This document shows positions 36,058-45,800 of a stretch of 64,000 nucleotides of DNA, piece after piece (the stretch's first letter is position 1; every line of letters starts with the position of its first letter). The translations under genes and the position numbers were made by a program. The notes below the pieces were generated by a model. That model was not told the DNA's origin, made no database searches, and was given only the letters and a program-made list of their open reading frames with translations. This stretch comes from Oscillatoria nigro-viridis PCC 7112 (GTDB lineage: Bacteria > Cyanobacteriota > Cyanobacteriia > Cyanobacteriales > Microcoleaceae). The stretch is taken from the NCBI RefSeq assembly GCF_000317475.1, contig NC_019730.1, positions 62,001 through 126,000 on the forward strand, read 5' to 3'.

Positions 36058-38682
36058 ATGCCTCCCAATTATATCAACCTTCTTTCCCAACTAATAGCCA
36101 GACATGATTTTCACCAAAATAACTTTCCAGAAGCCAGCCACTTGCAGCCAACTGCAACAGCCGATTTGTGTGAGTTTTTAGGCGAAGAGGTTATTTATCA
36201 GACAATCGCGCCTGCTACAACTCCTAAGCTCTACAAAATTCCTCAAGACTTGCCGCCTTCAATAATTTCTGCTTTGCACCGCCAAGGCATTCAACAGCTT
36301 TATTCGCACCAAATTAAAACACTCAAAGCCGTGCGCCAGGGCAAAGATGTCATCCTCAGCACAGCAACAGCTTCTGGCAAATCTTTAAGTGCGTACTTGC
36401 CTATTTTAGAGGGCATTCTCCAACATCAATTTACGGCACTCTCTATTTATGGCTTGAAAGCTTTAACAGCCGACCAAAGTCAAAAACTTGCCGATTTGCT
36501 CCAACTGATTCCTGAGCCTGCCCGCCCGCGCCTTGCCCTTCTAACTGGGGATACTCCTCCCAAAACCCGAGAACAATTATTGGCTACCAATCCTAGCATA
36601 ATCAGCGCCACACCAGAATTAATTCACTATGCGCTGAAAGGCGTTCACTGGAGTCAGCCTTGGCAGCATTTTTTAAGTCGCCTCCGCTATATTGTCCTAG
36701 ATGAAGCTCACACTTTTAACGGAGTTTACGGAGCTAACATGGCTAGCTTAATTCGCCGCTTAAAATTGGCAGTAGACGAGCGCGGAGGTTCTTCTCAAAA
36801 ACTGCAATTCCTGATGTTGAGTGCTACCGTTGGCAATCCCGTTAAATTAGCGAAGTTACTATCTGGTAGAAGTCGAAAGCGAAATATCAATAAACCCGAG
36901 CGGTTAGTTTGGATTAACTCTAGCGGAGCTGCTGTCCCAGAACGGCAATTAATTGTTACTAAACCGACTCATGATGCTAATTCCGATGTGGCTCGCATTA
37001 TTATGTTTTTGTTGCAGCAAGGGCAAAGCGGAATTTGCTTCGGTAACGGCAGACAAGCAATTAAGAACTTGTGGGCAACTTTTAAGCAAGAAGCTGTAAC
37101 TCAAACTAACTCGGGAATTGAGTCGCAAGTAGCAATTTTCTACGGCAGTTTAACAAGCGAGCGCCGCACCGAAATTATTAACTCTTTGCAGTCAGGAAAA
37201 GTTAAGTGCATCCTCAGCACTAGCGCTCTCGAAGCAGGAATTGATTTGCCTCAACTTGACTTTGCTATTATTAGGGGATGGCCGGGAAGTTTGCAAGCTT
37301 TCAAGCAAAGGGCTGGCCGGGCCGGTCGCACAAACTCCGGTTTAATTATCTTCATTCCCATTGCACAATCACCTTTGGATAACTATTTTGCCGCTCGCCC
37401 TGAATTGTTGCTGTCGGCAGAATCTGAATTAGTGAGCTTTAATGCCAATTATCCCATAGATATTGCCAAACATTTGATGTGCGCGGCTGTTGAAACTGGC
37501 ATTCCTGCCAATAAGCTCAAGCACTACTTTGGCAAGAGCGCTCCTCAAATTGCAACGGCTTTAATTGAGCAAGGTGTTCTTCACAAAAGCCGGGATAAAT
37601 TATGGGCTAAGGGGTTTCCGCATAAAGATGTAAACTTTCGAGGGGGAACGGGTGCTAGCACGATACAACTGGTGGATGCGGATACTCAAGAAGAGATTGA
37701 ACTCCTCAGTGCGGAGATTGCTTATCGAGAGGTATTTCCTGGTGCTATTTACCGCACGCAAAACTCAGACGGCTGTTTGGTGACTTATACTTCGCGCTCA
37801 CTCTTGAATGGCAAAGCTATTTTACAAAACATCCCTGAAACTCGACTGTTTACTCTAGCGATTAGCCACACTGATACCAGCCTCAAACAGAATTTGAGTT
37901 TGCCTCAACAAATCCCGTTGGTTATTCCAGAAGTTGAAGGAAATGTTCAAACCAATTCAACGGATAGTAATGCAATTCCAGCTCAAGCTATTCTGGAACT
38001 GGCTTGGGGAGAAATTAGCCAACTTGTCACGGGTTATCAATTATTGACTCGCAATTACCAGTTAACTTGTCTCAATAGAAAATGCGTCAATTACCGAGAG
38101 CCTTTATCAAAATGTACTGCCTGTCCTGTTTGTGGTAAAAGAACTCGCTCGGCTGAGCTAACCTCGGTTCTTAATGAGGTAAACTTTGAGCAACCTTACG
38201 AAATCAAATTTGCGACTCCTGTACTGCAAATTAGTTTGAATTCCCCGGTTGAATGTTACCTGCAACACGTAGTAACAGCTACTCGCCAGGAATTGCTTCA
38301 GTCTCAACAGCCGATTCCTCCCGGATATCAGCAGTTGTGGGAGTACCCCGCGAATTTGTTGGCTATTCACAGTTTCGGTCATCAAATTTTAGCAGCTTTA
38401 CCTCTGACTATTTTGGCTTCAGCTAATGATGTAAATTTTCTGGTAGAGAAGAGAGGTGCAAATGACTATGCAGGACTCTTTTACGATTTAGCAGAAGGGG
38501 GTTCGGGAACCTCCGAAGCTATTTTTCGTTCTCTCCCTCAATTAGCTCATGCGGCTGCTGAGTTAGCCCGCAGTTGTTCTTGCAGTTCTGGCTGTCCTAA
38601 ATGTTTGATTCAGTCGGGATGCCCTGATGGCAATAAAGCTTTACTCAAGCAGGTGGGGCTGCTGCTGTGCGAAGCATTTTAA
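36058..38682 (+). CDS. DEAH-box helicase with C-terminal DUF1998 zinc domain (MrfA/Hrq1-like)
   Basis: This 874-aa protein has SF2 helicase motifs: STATASGKSLS (Walker A, residues ~100-110), TGDTP, SATPELIHY, LDEAHTFNG (DEAH), LSATVGNP, SALEAGIDLPQLD and QAFKQRAGRAGR (VI). The C-terminal third contains a CxxC...CPVCG knuckle and the DUF1998 signature CSCSSGCPKCLIQSGCPDG, as in MrfA, YprA and Hrq1 helicases that act in crosslink repair. Length matches that family. DISARM also uses DUF1998 proteins, but separately from the helicase and with other genes not seen here. A role in DNA repair or plasmid maintenance is inferred. Confidence 0.88.
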   Translation: MPPNYINLLSQLIARHDFHQNNFPEASHLQPTATADLCEFLGEEVIYQTIAPATTPKLYKIPQDLPPSIISALHRQGIQQLYSHQIKTLKAVRQGKDVILSTATASGKSLSAYLPILEGILQHQFTALSIYGLKALTADQSQKLADLLQLIPEPARPRLALLTGDTPPKTREQLLATNPSIISATPELIHYALKGVHWSQPWQHFLSRLRYIVLDEAHTFNGVYGANMASLIRRLKLAVDERGGSSQKLQFLMLSATVGNPVKLAKLLSGRSRKRNINKPERLVWINSSGAAVPERQLIVTKPTHDANSDVARIIMFLLQQGQSGICFGNGRQAIKNLWATFKQEAVTQTNSGIESQVAIFYGSLTSERRTEIINSLQSGKVKCILSTSALEAGIDLPQLDFAIIRGWPGSLQAFKQRAGRAGRTNSGLIIFIPIAQSPLDNYFAARPELLLSAESELVSFNANYPIDIAKHLMCAAVETGIPANKLKHYFGKSAPQIATALIEQGVLHKSRDKLWAKGFPHKDVNFRGGTGASTIQLVDADTQEEIELLSAEIAYREVFPGAIYRTQNSDGCLVTYTSRSLLNGKAILQNIPETRLFTLAISHTDTSLKQNLSLPQQIPLVIPEVEGNVQTNSTDSNAIPAQAILELAWGEISQLVTGYQLLTRNYQLTCLNRKCVNYREPLSKCTACPVCGKRTRSAELTSVLNEVNFEQPYEIKFATPVLQISLNSPVECYLQHVVTATRQELLQSQQPIPPGYQQLWEYPANLLAIHSFGHQILAALPLTILASANDVNFLVEKRGANDYAGLFYDLAEGGSGTSEAIFRSLPQLAHAAAELARSCSCSSGCPKCLIQSGCPDGNKALLKQVGLLLCEAF

Positions 38683-38689
38683 GAATGGG

Positions 38690-38739
38690 GGAATGGGAGT
38701 GGGGGGGAATGTGGAATTATTGACCTCCACTCCCATTCC
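38690..38739 (+). terminator. Hairpin from short tandem repeats after the helicase
   Basis: GGAATGGGAGTGG (38690-38702) and CCACTCCCATTCC (38727-38739) are perfect 13-bp inverted arms built from AGTGGGG-type repeats, immediately after the helicase stop. It probably acts as a transcript end or barrier; there is no T tract. Confidence 0.5.
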
Positions 38740-38833
38740 AATGCAACCGGAAACGAACTCACTTCATAAAAGTTATCAAACAAATAGGCAATTGTTCAAC
38801 ATTGCTTCCAGAGCGATTCTAATTATAAAAAGC

Positions 38834-38864
38834 TACTCCCCACTCCCCATTCCCCACTCCCTAT
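38834..38864. repeat. CCCCACT-type short tandem repeat
   Basis: ACTCCCCACTCCCCATTCCC units, as at 25131 and 28943. It lies just upstream of the presumed omega-RNA of the iscB gene. Confidence 0.75.
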
Positions 38865-38884
38865 TCTTAAAATGTGTGAACCGC

Positions 38885-39160
38885 TACCGCGGTTTTTAGG
38901 GGTGCATTTTTCAGACTTGTACTCGTCAGGAACCTCAGCCTAAATGCATGAGGCTTGCCGGAGAAATCCAGTAAGCCATTCTGACCAGCCACAGTCTTAA
39001 CTGACTACATTTCGAGAGTCACGACACCCTTAGATGCGTGCTAGTCTTCTGCTCTGTCGCTAACAATTAAACAGTTTTACGGTCACTGAAACAGTGTTGT
39101 TAGCTTAACAAGCTCTTGAAATATTGGCGAAGCAAACATTACCCCGCAAGGGAGAATTTC
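38885..39160 (+). ncRNA. Presumed omega-RNA of IscB
   Basis: IscB proteins use a guide RNA transcribed from the ~200-300 nt directly upstream of their gene, with the guide at the RNA's 5' end. The stretch 38885-39160 has no coding frame, is GC-structured (GAACCTCAGCC...ATGAGGCTTGCC, CCGCAAGGGAG) and abuts the iscB ATG, as expected. The exact 5' end and guide cannot be fixed without comparing copies. ACCGCTACCGCGGTTTTT at 38881-38898 could be a terminator for upstream transcription or the first stem. Confidence 0.55.
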
Positions 39161-42100
39161 ATGCAAAACTATACCTTTGTACTGGACCCAAATAAACAAC
39201 CACTACATCCCGTTCATCCTGCCGTGGCTAGAAGATTACTCTCAAATGGCGAAGCTGCGGTCTTCCGTAGATACCCATTTACCATCATTGCGCGACGTAG
39301 TTAAGCTACGTGTTCTGAGTGGAGAGCCTTCTCTCCCAACGGATTTCGTCCCGTTGTCCCCACGTAAAAGGGTCACGATACCCCGGTCACGTTAGTAGTA
39401 AATAATGAACCTAATGGAATGCAGACCACGAAAGTAGCCTAATCTAACAGCCTAAGTTGGAAAGGAGCAAGGGGAAGCACGAAAGGGTTAATCACCAGTA
39501 ACCATCGTTTGCACACTTCGTGATGAATAAAGAGTGAAATAAGGCTGAAACACTCTCACCAAAAGGTAAGTGGGTAGAACTAGAGTTGATGATTCTCTAG
39601 TTCGACGAAATATAATCCCGCCGGAGTAGAGATGGAACCCGACCCGTGACGAATCTCAAACACATAGAACTGCGGAAAGCCCTATAGGTTCTCAGTACAG
39701 GTCGAAGTCTGAGTAAGCCAACCGTAAGGAAAGCAGAATACTTAGAGGGTAAAGGATGCCAGAAAAAGCGAATGCTGTGGGTAATGCCACAGATAGGAGT
39801 TCAAGATTTGCTCCAACTGAAAGGAAGCCAAATTCTGGCAGGTGTTTAACGATAAACCAACGTAAGGAAATCAAACTTCTGTGAAAGATAGATTCGGTAA
39901 CGAAATCGGAACAGACGCATTACCTGAGAAATGGGCAGACCTTAATTGGAAAGCTGCTACAAAGGTGGTGAGAAATCTCAGACAGAGAATTTATCGTGCG
40001 ACTCAGAGGAATGAGTGGAATAAGGTCAGGAGCCTTACTTCACTCATGTTAAAAAGTAAGTCCAACCTGCTACTTGCAGTTAGACGGGTCACTCAAACTA
40101 ACCAAGGGAAGAAAACAGCAGGCGTGGATAACCAACTTGCTCTCAACCCTCAGATGAGAATCCAACTAATACACGAAATCCTGAAGCTGAACCCTTGGAA
40201 AGCAAAACCTGCTAAAAGGATATACATTCCAAAAGCAAATGGTAAAAAGCGTCCTTTGGGGATACCAACTCTCAAAGATAGAGTGATGCAAGCAGTGGTC
40301 AAAAACGCACTGGAGCCGAGTTGGGAAGCTAGATTTGAAGCCAACAGCTATGGCTTTCGACCAGGGCGAAGCTGTCACGATGCGATAGAACAAGTTCATA
40401 CCCGATTACGAAAAGGAGGCGATGAATGGGTTCTAGACGCAGATATTAAAGGAGCATTTGACCACATCAGCCACGAATACATACTCAATGCTCTCGGAGA
40501 AATTCCTAGCAAAGAGCTAATTAAACAGTGGCTAAAAGCAGGTTACGTGGAGGCTAACAAGTTTAACCCAACAGAAACAGGCACTCCCCAAGGCGGCATC
40601 ATTAGCCCACTTCTGGCTAACATCGCCCTAGACGGACTGGAAGGAGAAGTATTATCCAACCACCAGAAAGTCAAACAGAGCAAGAGTGGGGAATACAAAG
40701 GCAAAACCTACTACACAAACAGGTATTATCCTAGATTTGGGTACATCAGATATGCCGATGATTTCCTTGTCACAGCCGAAACAAAGGAAGACTTGGAAGC
40801 CGTTCTGCCTGAAATCAAGGAATGGCTGAAAAAGCGAGGACTAGAACTGAACGAAGAAAAAACCAACATCGTCAATAAGCGAAATGGGTTCAACTTCCTC
40901 GGTTTTACAATCCGAAGCTACTCAGATGGAACCACGCTCTGCAAACCTCAAAAGGATAAGATGATTGCCAAACTCAGAGAAATTAGAGGATGGCTCAAAA
41001 GACACAAAACGGTAAAACCGGAAGAAGTCATCAAACATCTAAACCCTATACTAAGAGGATGGGCGAACTATTACAGGCACTGCTCCAGCAAGGAAATCTT
41101 CGCTACATTCAACCATAGAATTGTACAAATGCTATGGCAATGGTGTAAAAGACGACACCACCAGAAACATCTCAAAAGGGTCAAGAACAAATACTTTACC
41201 GTACTGGGAAATGACCACTGGACATTCTTTGCCGACACTAAGGATAGAACAGGAAAAAGAAAGAGACTTTATCTCAAAGATGTAAGTGACATCCCAATCC
41301 TGAGACATACAAAGGTTGAAGGCGCAGCTAGTCCAGATGACTCAACCAAAGTAGATTACTGGAAGAAACGCCAATCAAAACTGGGTAGTAGCGTATGGGC
41401 TAAAGGCTCGAAGCTCTACAAAGTGGCTCAATTCCAGCACTGGAGATGCACTGAATGCGGAGACTACCTGCTAAACGGAGAACAAATCCACACTCACCAC
41501 ATAACTGAAGTGACAAAGGGAGGCACAGATGAAATCGACAATCTTATACACCTTCACCAAATTTGTCACAGGAAAGTTCATGGTACTAAATAACCTCGGA
41601 GTCCAAGAATGCCAGAGCCGGATGATGCGAAAGTGTCACGTCCGGTTCGTTGGGGAGAGGGATACGGCGACGTATGCCCTCTTACCCGACCTTAAACGTG
41701 CTGTCAATACAACTGAACAGTCGATGGCGTTCCGCCCCGCAAGCTACGAGATCAAACTCGATCCCGGTAGTAAAACTACGGGAATTGCGCTACTAAAAGG
41801 TGAAAATATCATCTTCGTAGGTGAGCTAAATCACAGAGGACAAGCAATTAAAGCTAGCTTGGATTCTCGTCGTGCTATCCGTAGAAGTCGTCGAGCTAGA
41901 CATACCCGCTACCGTCAAGCGCGTTTCCTAAATCGCATTCGTCCGAAAGGTTGGCTAGCTCCTAGCTTAAAACATCGAGTAGATACTACGCTGACCTGGG
42001 TCAACAAATTCATCAAATTTGCACCCGTAAATAGTATTGCGATGGAGTTAGTTCGATTCGACCTTCAACAACTAGAGAAACCTGAAATTTATGGGGTCGG

Positions 42101-42854
42101 ATATCAGCAAGGCGAATTACTTGGGTACGAAATCAGAGAATATCTGCTTAACAAATGGGAGAGAAAATGTACTTACTGCAAGGTAGAAAATATTCCTTTG
42201 CAGGTAGAGCACATTCATCCCAAGGCAAAAGGAGGTAGCAATCGAATCTCTAATCTGTGTTTAGCTTGCGAAAAATGTAATCTCAAGAAAGGTACTCAAG
42301 ATATTAACGACTTCCTTTTAAAGAAGCCAGATTTGCTCAAGCAAATTATGGCACAAGTCAAACAACCACTCAAAGATGCTACCGCCGTCAACTCAACCCG
42401 CTGGGCATTGTTTAATCAACTCAAGCTAACGGGATTACCTGTTACGACGGGTTCCGGCGGGCAGACAAAATACAATCGCATTCGATTAGAGTTGCCCAAA
42501 ACTCATTATTTTGATGCTGCTTGTGTTGGCAAGGTTGATAAATTAATTGTGTTAACCACTCAACCATTGTTAATCAAGGCCAACGGTCACGGCACTCGAC
42601 AAATGTGCCGCACTGATAAATTTGGTTTTCCATCTCGTTATGTACCTCGTGACAAATTTGTCAAAGGTTTTCAAACTGGCGACATTGTTAAAGCAGTAGT
42701 AACCAGTGGAAAGAAAGTTGGTCAATATATTGGTCGAGTGGCTGTTCGCAGCAGTGGCTCTTTCAATATTTCGGCAAAAGAATTGGTACAAGGTATTAGC
42801 CACAAATACTGTCATATTCTTCAGAGGAAAGATGGATATTCATACCAATTTTAA
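39161..42854 (+). CDS. iscB: IscB RNA-guided endonuclease, split by group II intron 2
   Basis: Exon 1 (39161-39289, 43 codons) has the PLMP start FVLDPNKQPLHPVHPAVARR and ends RRYPFTII. Exon 2 (41691-42854) continues LKRAVNTTEQ, exactly as intact IscB proteins read. The spliced product is 430 residues. RuvC-I (KLDPGSKTTG, Asp67), the Arg-rich bridge helix (RRAIRRSRRARHTRYRQARF), RuvC-II (IAMELVRFD, Glu162), the HNH domain (CTYC...VEHIHPKAKGG, His217) and RuvC-III (THYFDAACVG) all keep their catalytic residues. IscB is the Cas9 ancestor, coded by IS200/IS605-like elements, and cuts DNA guided by omega-RNA. Function depends on intron splicing. No TnpA gene is nearby, so the element moves in trans or is domesticated. 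Confidence 0.9.
39290..41690 (+). mobile_element. Group II intron 2, inside iscB
   Basis: It starts GCGCGACGTAG at 39290, a variant of the GTGCG consensus, and ends with domain V (AGAGCCGGATGATGCGAAAG, 41615-41650), a domain VI stem with GATACGGCGACGTATGCCC, and final ...CCCGAC at 41690. Ribozyme domains I-III fill 39290-39880. It encodes an intact reverse transcriptase. Boundaries are fixed by restoration of the conserved IscB reading frame. Confidence 0.88.
39881..41593 (+). CDS. ltrA: Group II intron reverse transcriptase/maturase (intron 2)
   Basis: This 570-aa protein has all domains. The N-terminal RT0-RT1 region includes AGVDNQLALNP, the PQGGIISPLLANIALDG block and the YIRYADDFLV active site near residue 288. 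The maturase X domain (LNPILRGWANYYRHCSSKEI) follows, and the C-terminal HNH endonuclease (CTECGDYLLNGEQIHTHHI...HQICHRKVHG) ends the protein. The start is a GTG at 39881. It helps splice its own intron and could act on the maturase-defective intron 1, though the two RTs differ substantially in sequence. Confidence 0.93.
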   Translation: MKDRFGNEIGTDALPEKWADLNWKAATKVVRNLRQRIYRATQRNEWNKVRSLTSLMLKSKSNLLLAVRRVTQTNQGKKTAGVDNQLALNPQMRIQLIHEILKLNPWKAKPAKRIYIPKANGKKRPLGIPTLKDRVMQAVVKNALEPSWEARFEANSYGFRPGRSCHDAIEQVHTRLRKGGDEWVLDADIKGAFDHISHEYILNALGEIPSKELIKQWLKAGYVEANKFNPTETGTPQGGIISPLLANIALDGLEGEVLSNHQKVKQSKSGEYKGKTYYTNRYYPRFGYIRYADDFLVTAETKEDLEAVLPEIKEWLKKRGLELNEEKTNIVNKRNGFNFLGFTIRSYSDGTTLCKPQKDKMIAKLREIRGWLKRHKTVKPEEVIKHLNPILRGWANYYRHCSSKEIFATFNHRIVQMLWQWCKRRHHQKHLKRVKNKYFTVLGNDHWTFFADTKDRTGKRKRLYLKDVSDIPILRHTKVEGAASPDDSTKVDYWKKRQSKLGSSVWAKGSKLYKVAQFQHWRCTECGDYLLNGEQIHTHHITEVTKGGTDEIDNLIHLHQICHRKVHGTK

Positions 42855-42861
42855 CTCAAGT

Positions 42862-42886
42862 AAAGCCGTTTTTTAAGACGGGCTTT
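42862..42886 (+). terminator. Hairpin after iscB
   Basis: AAAGCCGT...ACGGGCTTT stem with TTTTTTAAG in the loop, 8 bp after the iscB stop. It could be a terminator or the right-end hairpin of the IS200/IS605-like unit. Confidence 0.5.
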
Positions 42887-42898
42887 CTACCCATTATT

Positions 42899-45800
42899 TT
42901 GATGAAAAACAAGCTTGTCTTGCCAATCATTGACTCCCAAATTAGAGAGTCAACGCTGTTACATTTCAGAAATCAACCCTATAAACAAAAGAAAAACCAA
43001 GCTTTAATCCCCAACCTCACACGAGATTTAAAGCATGGCTGGCTTTTAACAATTCTCGCACAAATAGACCGATGTTTATGGGGAAGGTGGGATTATTGGG
43101 CTTTGTGTCAAGCTGTCCCCGCTCATGCCTGGATGCGGTGGAAGATGGAGCCAATGCTAGCCATTCTGGAGAACAGAAAACCAGAAATTTTACCCAAATT
43201 TGTAATTGAGGAAACTTTGCCAGCAGAACCGATTCCCCAAATCGAATGGCAGCATTCTCCTACCGCAGAAGCCATGCTAGATGACAGTCTCAATTGCATT
43301 CCTCAACATGGAGAATGGAAAACTTGGTCAGCTTGGGACTATTTGGAGTTTTTCTTGGACTGGGTTTTGTTCGCATTCGGACATCCAGCTTATAAAATGT
43401 TACCCAAAGAACCCGCCGGCTGTGAAGGTGCATCAATGCGTCTTTATCAGATGTTTGACCTGTCAATTCTCATGCTATATCCTGAAGATTATATGGGCCG
43501 ACTGCTACCCCAAATTTGCGGAAAGACTGCTCAAAAAAGTTCAGGGTTTTATCCGACACCCTTAGCTTTGTGTCAGTTCATATCTAAGTTAGTCAGTGGC
43601 GATAAAACAGAGCGAATTTCCAGCTTCAATGAACCTGCGTGCGGTACGGGTGCTTTAATGTTAACACAGTCGAATTACTGTCTGAGCGGTATCGGTCAAG
43701 ATATAGACGTGCGATTCGTTTAACCTAAAATAAGGGGTCAAACCCTTATGGGACGGTCAGCCTAGCTGCTCAGGCAGTTAGTGACAACTGATTACATTTG
43801 AAGGTGCGCCGCCGTGCGGTTAGTCCTTCCCCTCAAGTGCAGAGGTGAAAACGTACCCCCTAATTTATTGGGTAGCAACCAAATAGGTTAAAGCGGGGGT
43901 AAAGGTAGAAGTCGGGGAGTCGCCTCGGTAACTATTACGTAAGAGTCCATGCGTAGCAAAAGCAAAGATGTGTTTGAACCATCGACACTTGAAATGGTGT
44001 AAAAGACTGAATCAAGGCATAAACCCGTTGAAAATACGGTAAAAAGCTGATTAACACCAAGCCAAAAGGCAAGGATAGGGCATAAGCGGTTGTCTATCCG
44101 ACTTATAAGCACCGCCCATAAACCCGGTGGAGAGCATCGCGCTAAAGACTCAATCAAATGTGTAATCGGAACGAAATAACCCTTAATTACCTCTGGAGAG
44201 GTCGAAATCCAGTAAGTAGCTAACGAACGGTAATTAAGGACGGGATGGTATCAAAAGCGAATGCTCTGTTGTAATGACAGAGATATGCTGACAGATACTC
44301 GGTAATTTCAAAGGAATAAAAACAAGTAGTGATGAATAAATCTAATACGCTGAACAATCAGACGGTGGAATGGAAAGACATCAAATGGCGCAAGCTAGAA
44401 CGGGTGACTTTTAAGTTACAAAAGCGGATATTCCAAGCGAGTTTACGAGGTGATGTCAAAGCAGTTCGCAAACTTCAGAAGACCCTGATTAGGTCTTGGT
44501 CTGCAAAGTGTCTTGCGGTACGTAGAGTTACCCAAGACAACCAGGGAAAGAATACCGCTGGGATTGACGGGGTAAAATCCCTCAGTCCAATTCAACGGGT
44601 AAAACTGGTTAAACGGTTGAGAGTTACCGGGAAGTCCAAACCCACTAGAAGGGTTATGATTCCTAAACCTGGTAGCGACGAAAAACGACCACTGGGAATA
44701 CCTACAATCGAAGACCGCGCTTTGCAAGCGCTAGTAAAATCAGCGCTTGAGCCAGAATGGGAGGCGCAATTTGAGCCTAACAGTTACGGGTTCAGAGCAG
44801 GGCGTTCCTGTCACGATGCGATTGAGGCAATATTCAACAGTATCCGTCTGAAAGCCAAATACGTGCTTGACGCTGATATTGCCAAATGCTTCGACCGCAT
44901 AGACCATAAAGCATTACTCGCAAAAGTAAACACATACCCAACACTTAGACATCAGTTGAAAGTGTGGCTCAAAGCCGGGTATTGTGCCGAAGGTTCGCTA
45001 TTCCCTACAGATGAGGGTACGCCGCAAGGTGGGGTAATATCCCCGCTATTGGCTAACATTGCCCTACATGGTATGGAGAATAGAGTCAAGCAATACGCGG
45101 AAACACTAAAAGGGAAAAAACGGGATAACCGCCAAGCCCTCAGCCTAATCCGTTATGCTGACGACTTCGTAATCATGCACGAAGATTTGAGCGTGGTTAA
45201 GAAATGTCAGGAGATAATCGCGGAATGGTTGCGTGACATGGGATTGGAATTAAAGGCAAGCAAGACAAAATTAACCCACACCCTCATTAAGATTGATGGT
45301 AATGTTGGGTTTGAGTTTCTAGGATTCCATGTACAACAGCACAAAGTAGGATACTACCGGGCTGCGTCTAATGGAACTATTAAGCTCGGTTTTAAAACAC
45401 TAATCACCCCCTCCCCAGCCAAAATAAAGGTGCATCTAGCCAAGATTGCTGAGGTAATAGATACCCATAAGACCGCCCCACAAGCTGCTTTAATTAGCAA
45501 GCTGAACCCAATCATTAGGGGCTGGTCAAACTATTACTCGACAGTCTGTAGTAAGGAAACCTACTCAACGGTTGACTACTTAACTTATCAAAAATTAATG
45601 GCATGGGGCAAATCGAGGGGGAAAGGGGACGGCAGTTGGTACAACAAATACTGGTTAACAGTAAAAACCAACAAAAGTTTCAGAACCGCCGAAGGACACG
45701 AATTAATCTCACACTCTGACACGGCAATTGTACGGCACGTAAAAGTGAAAGGCGAGGTTAGTCCTTACAACGGAGACTGGTCTTATTGGAGTGCGCGAAG

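Noticed and set aside
39161..39304. Stand-alone 48-aa small gene
   Set aside because: It is IscB exon 1; the last residues (ARRS) are intron-encoded read-through.
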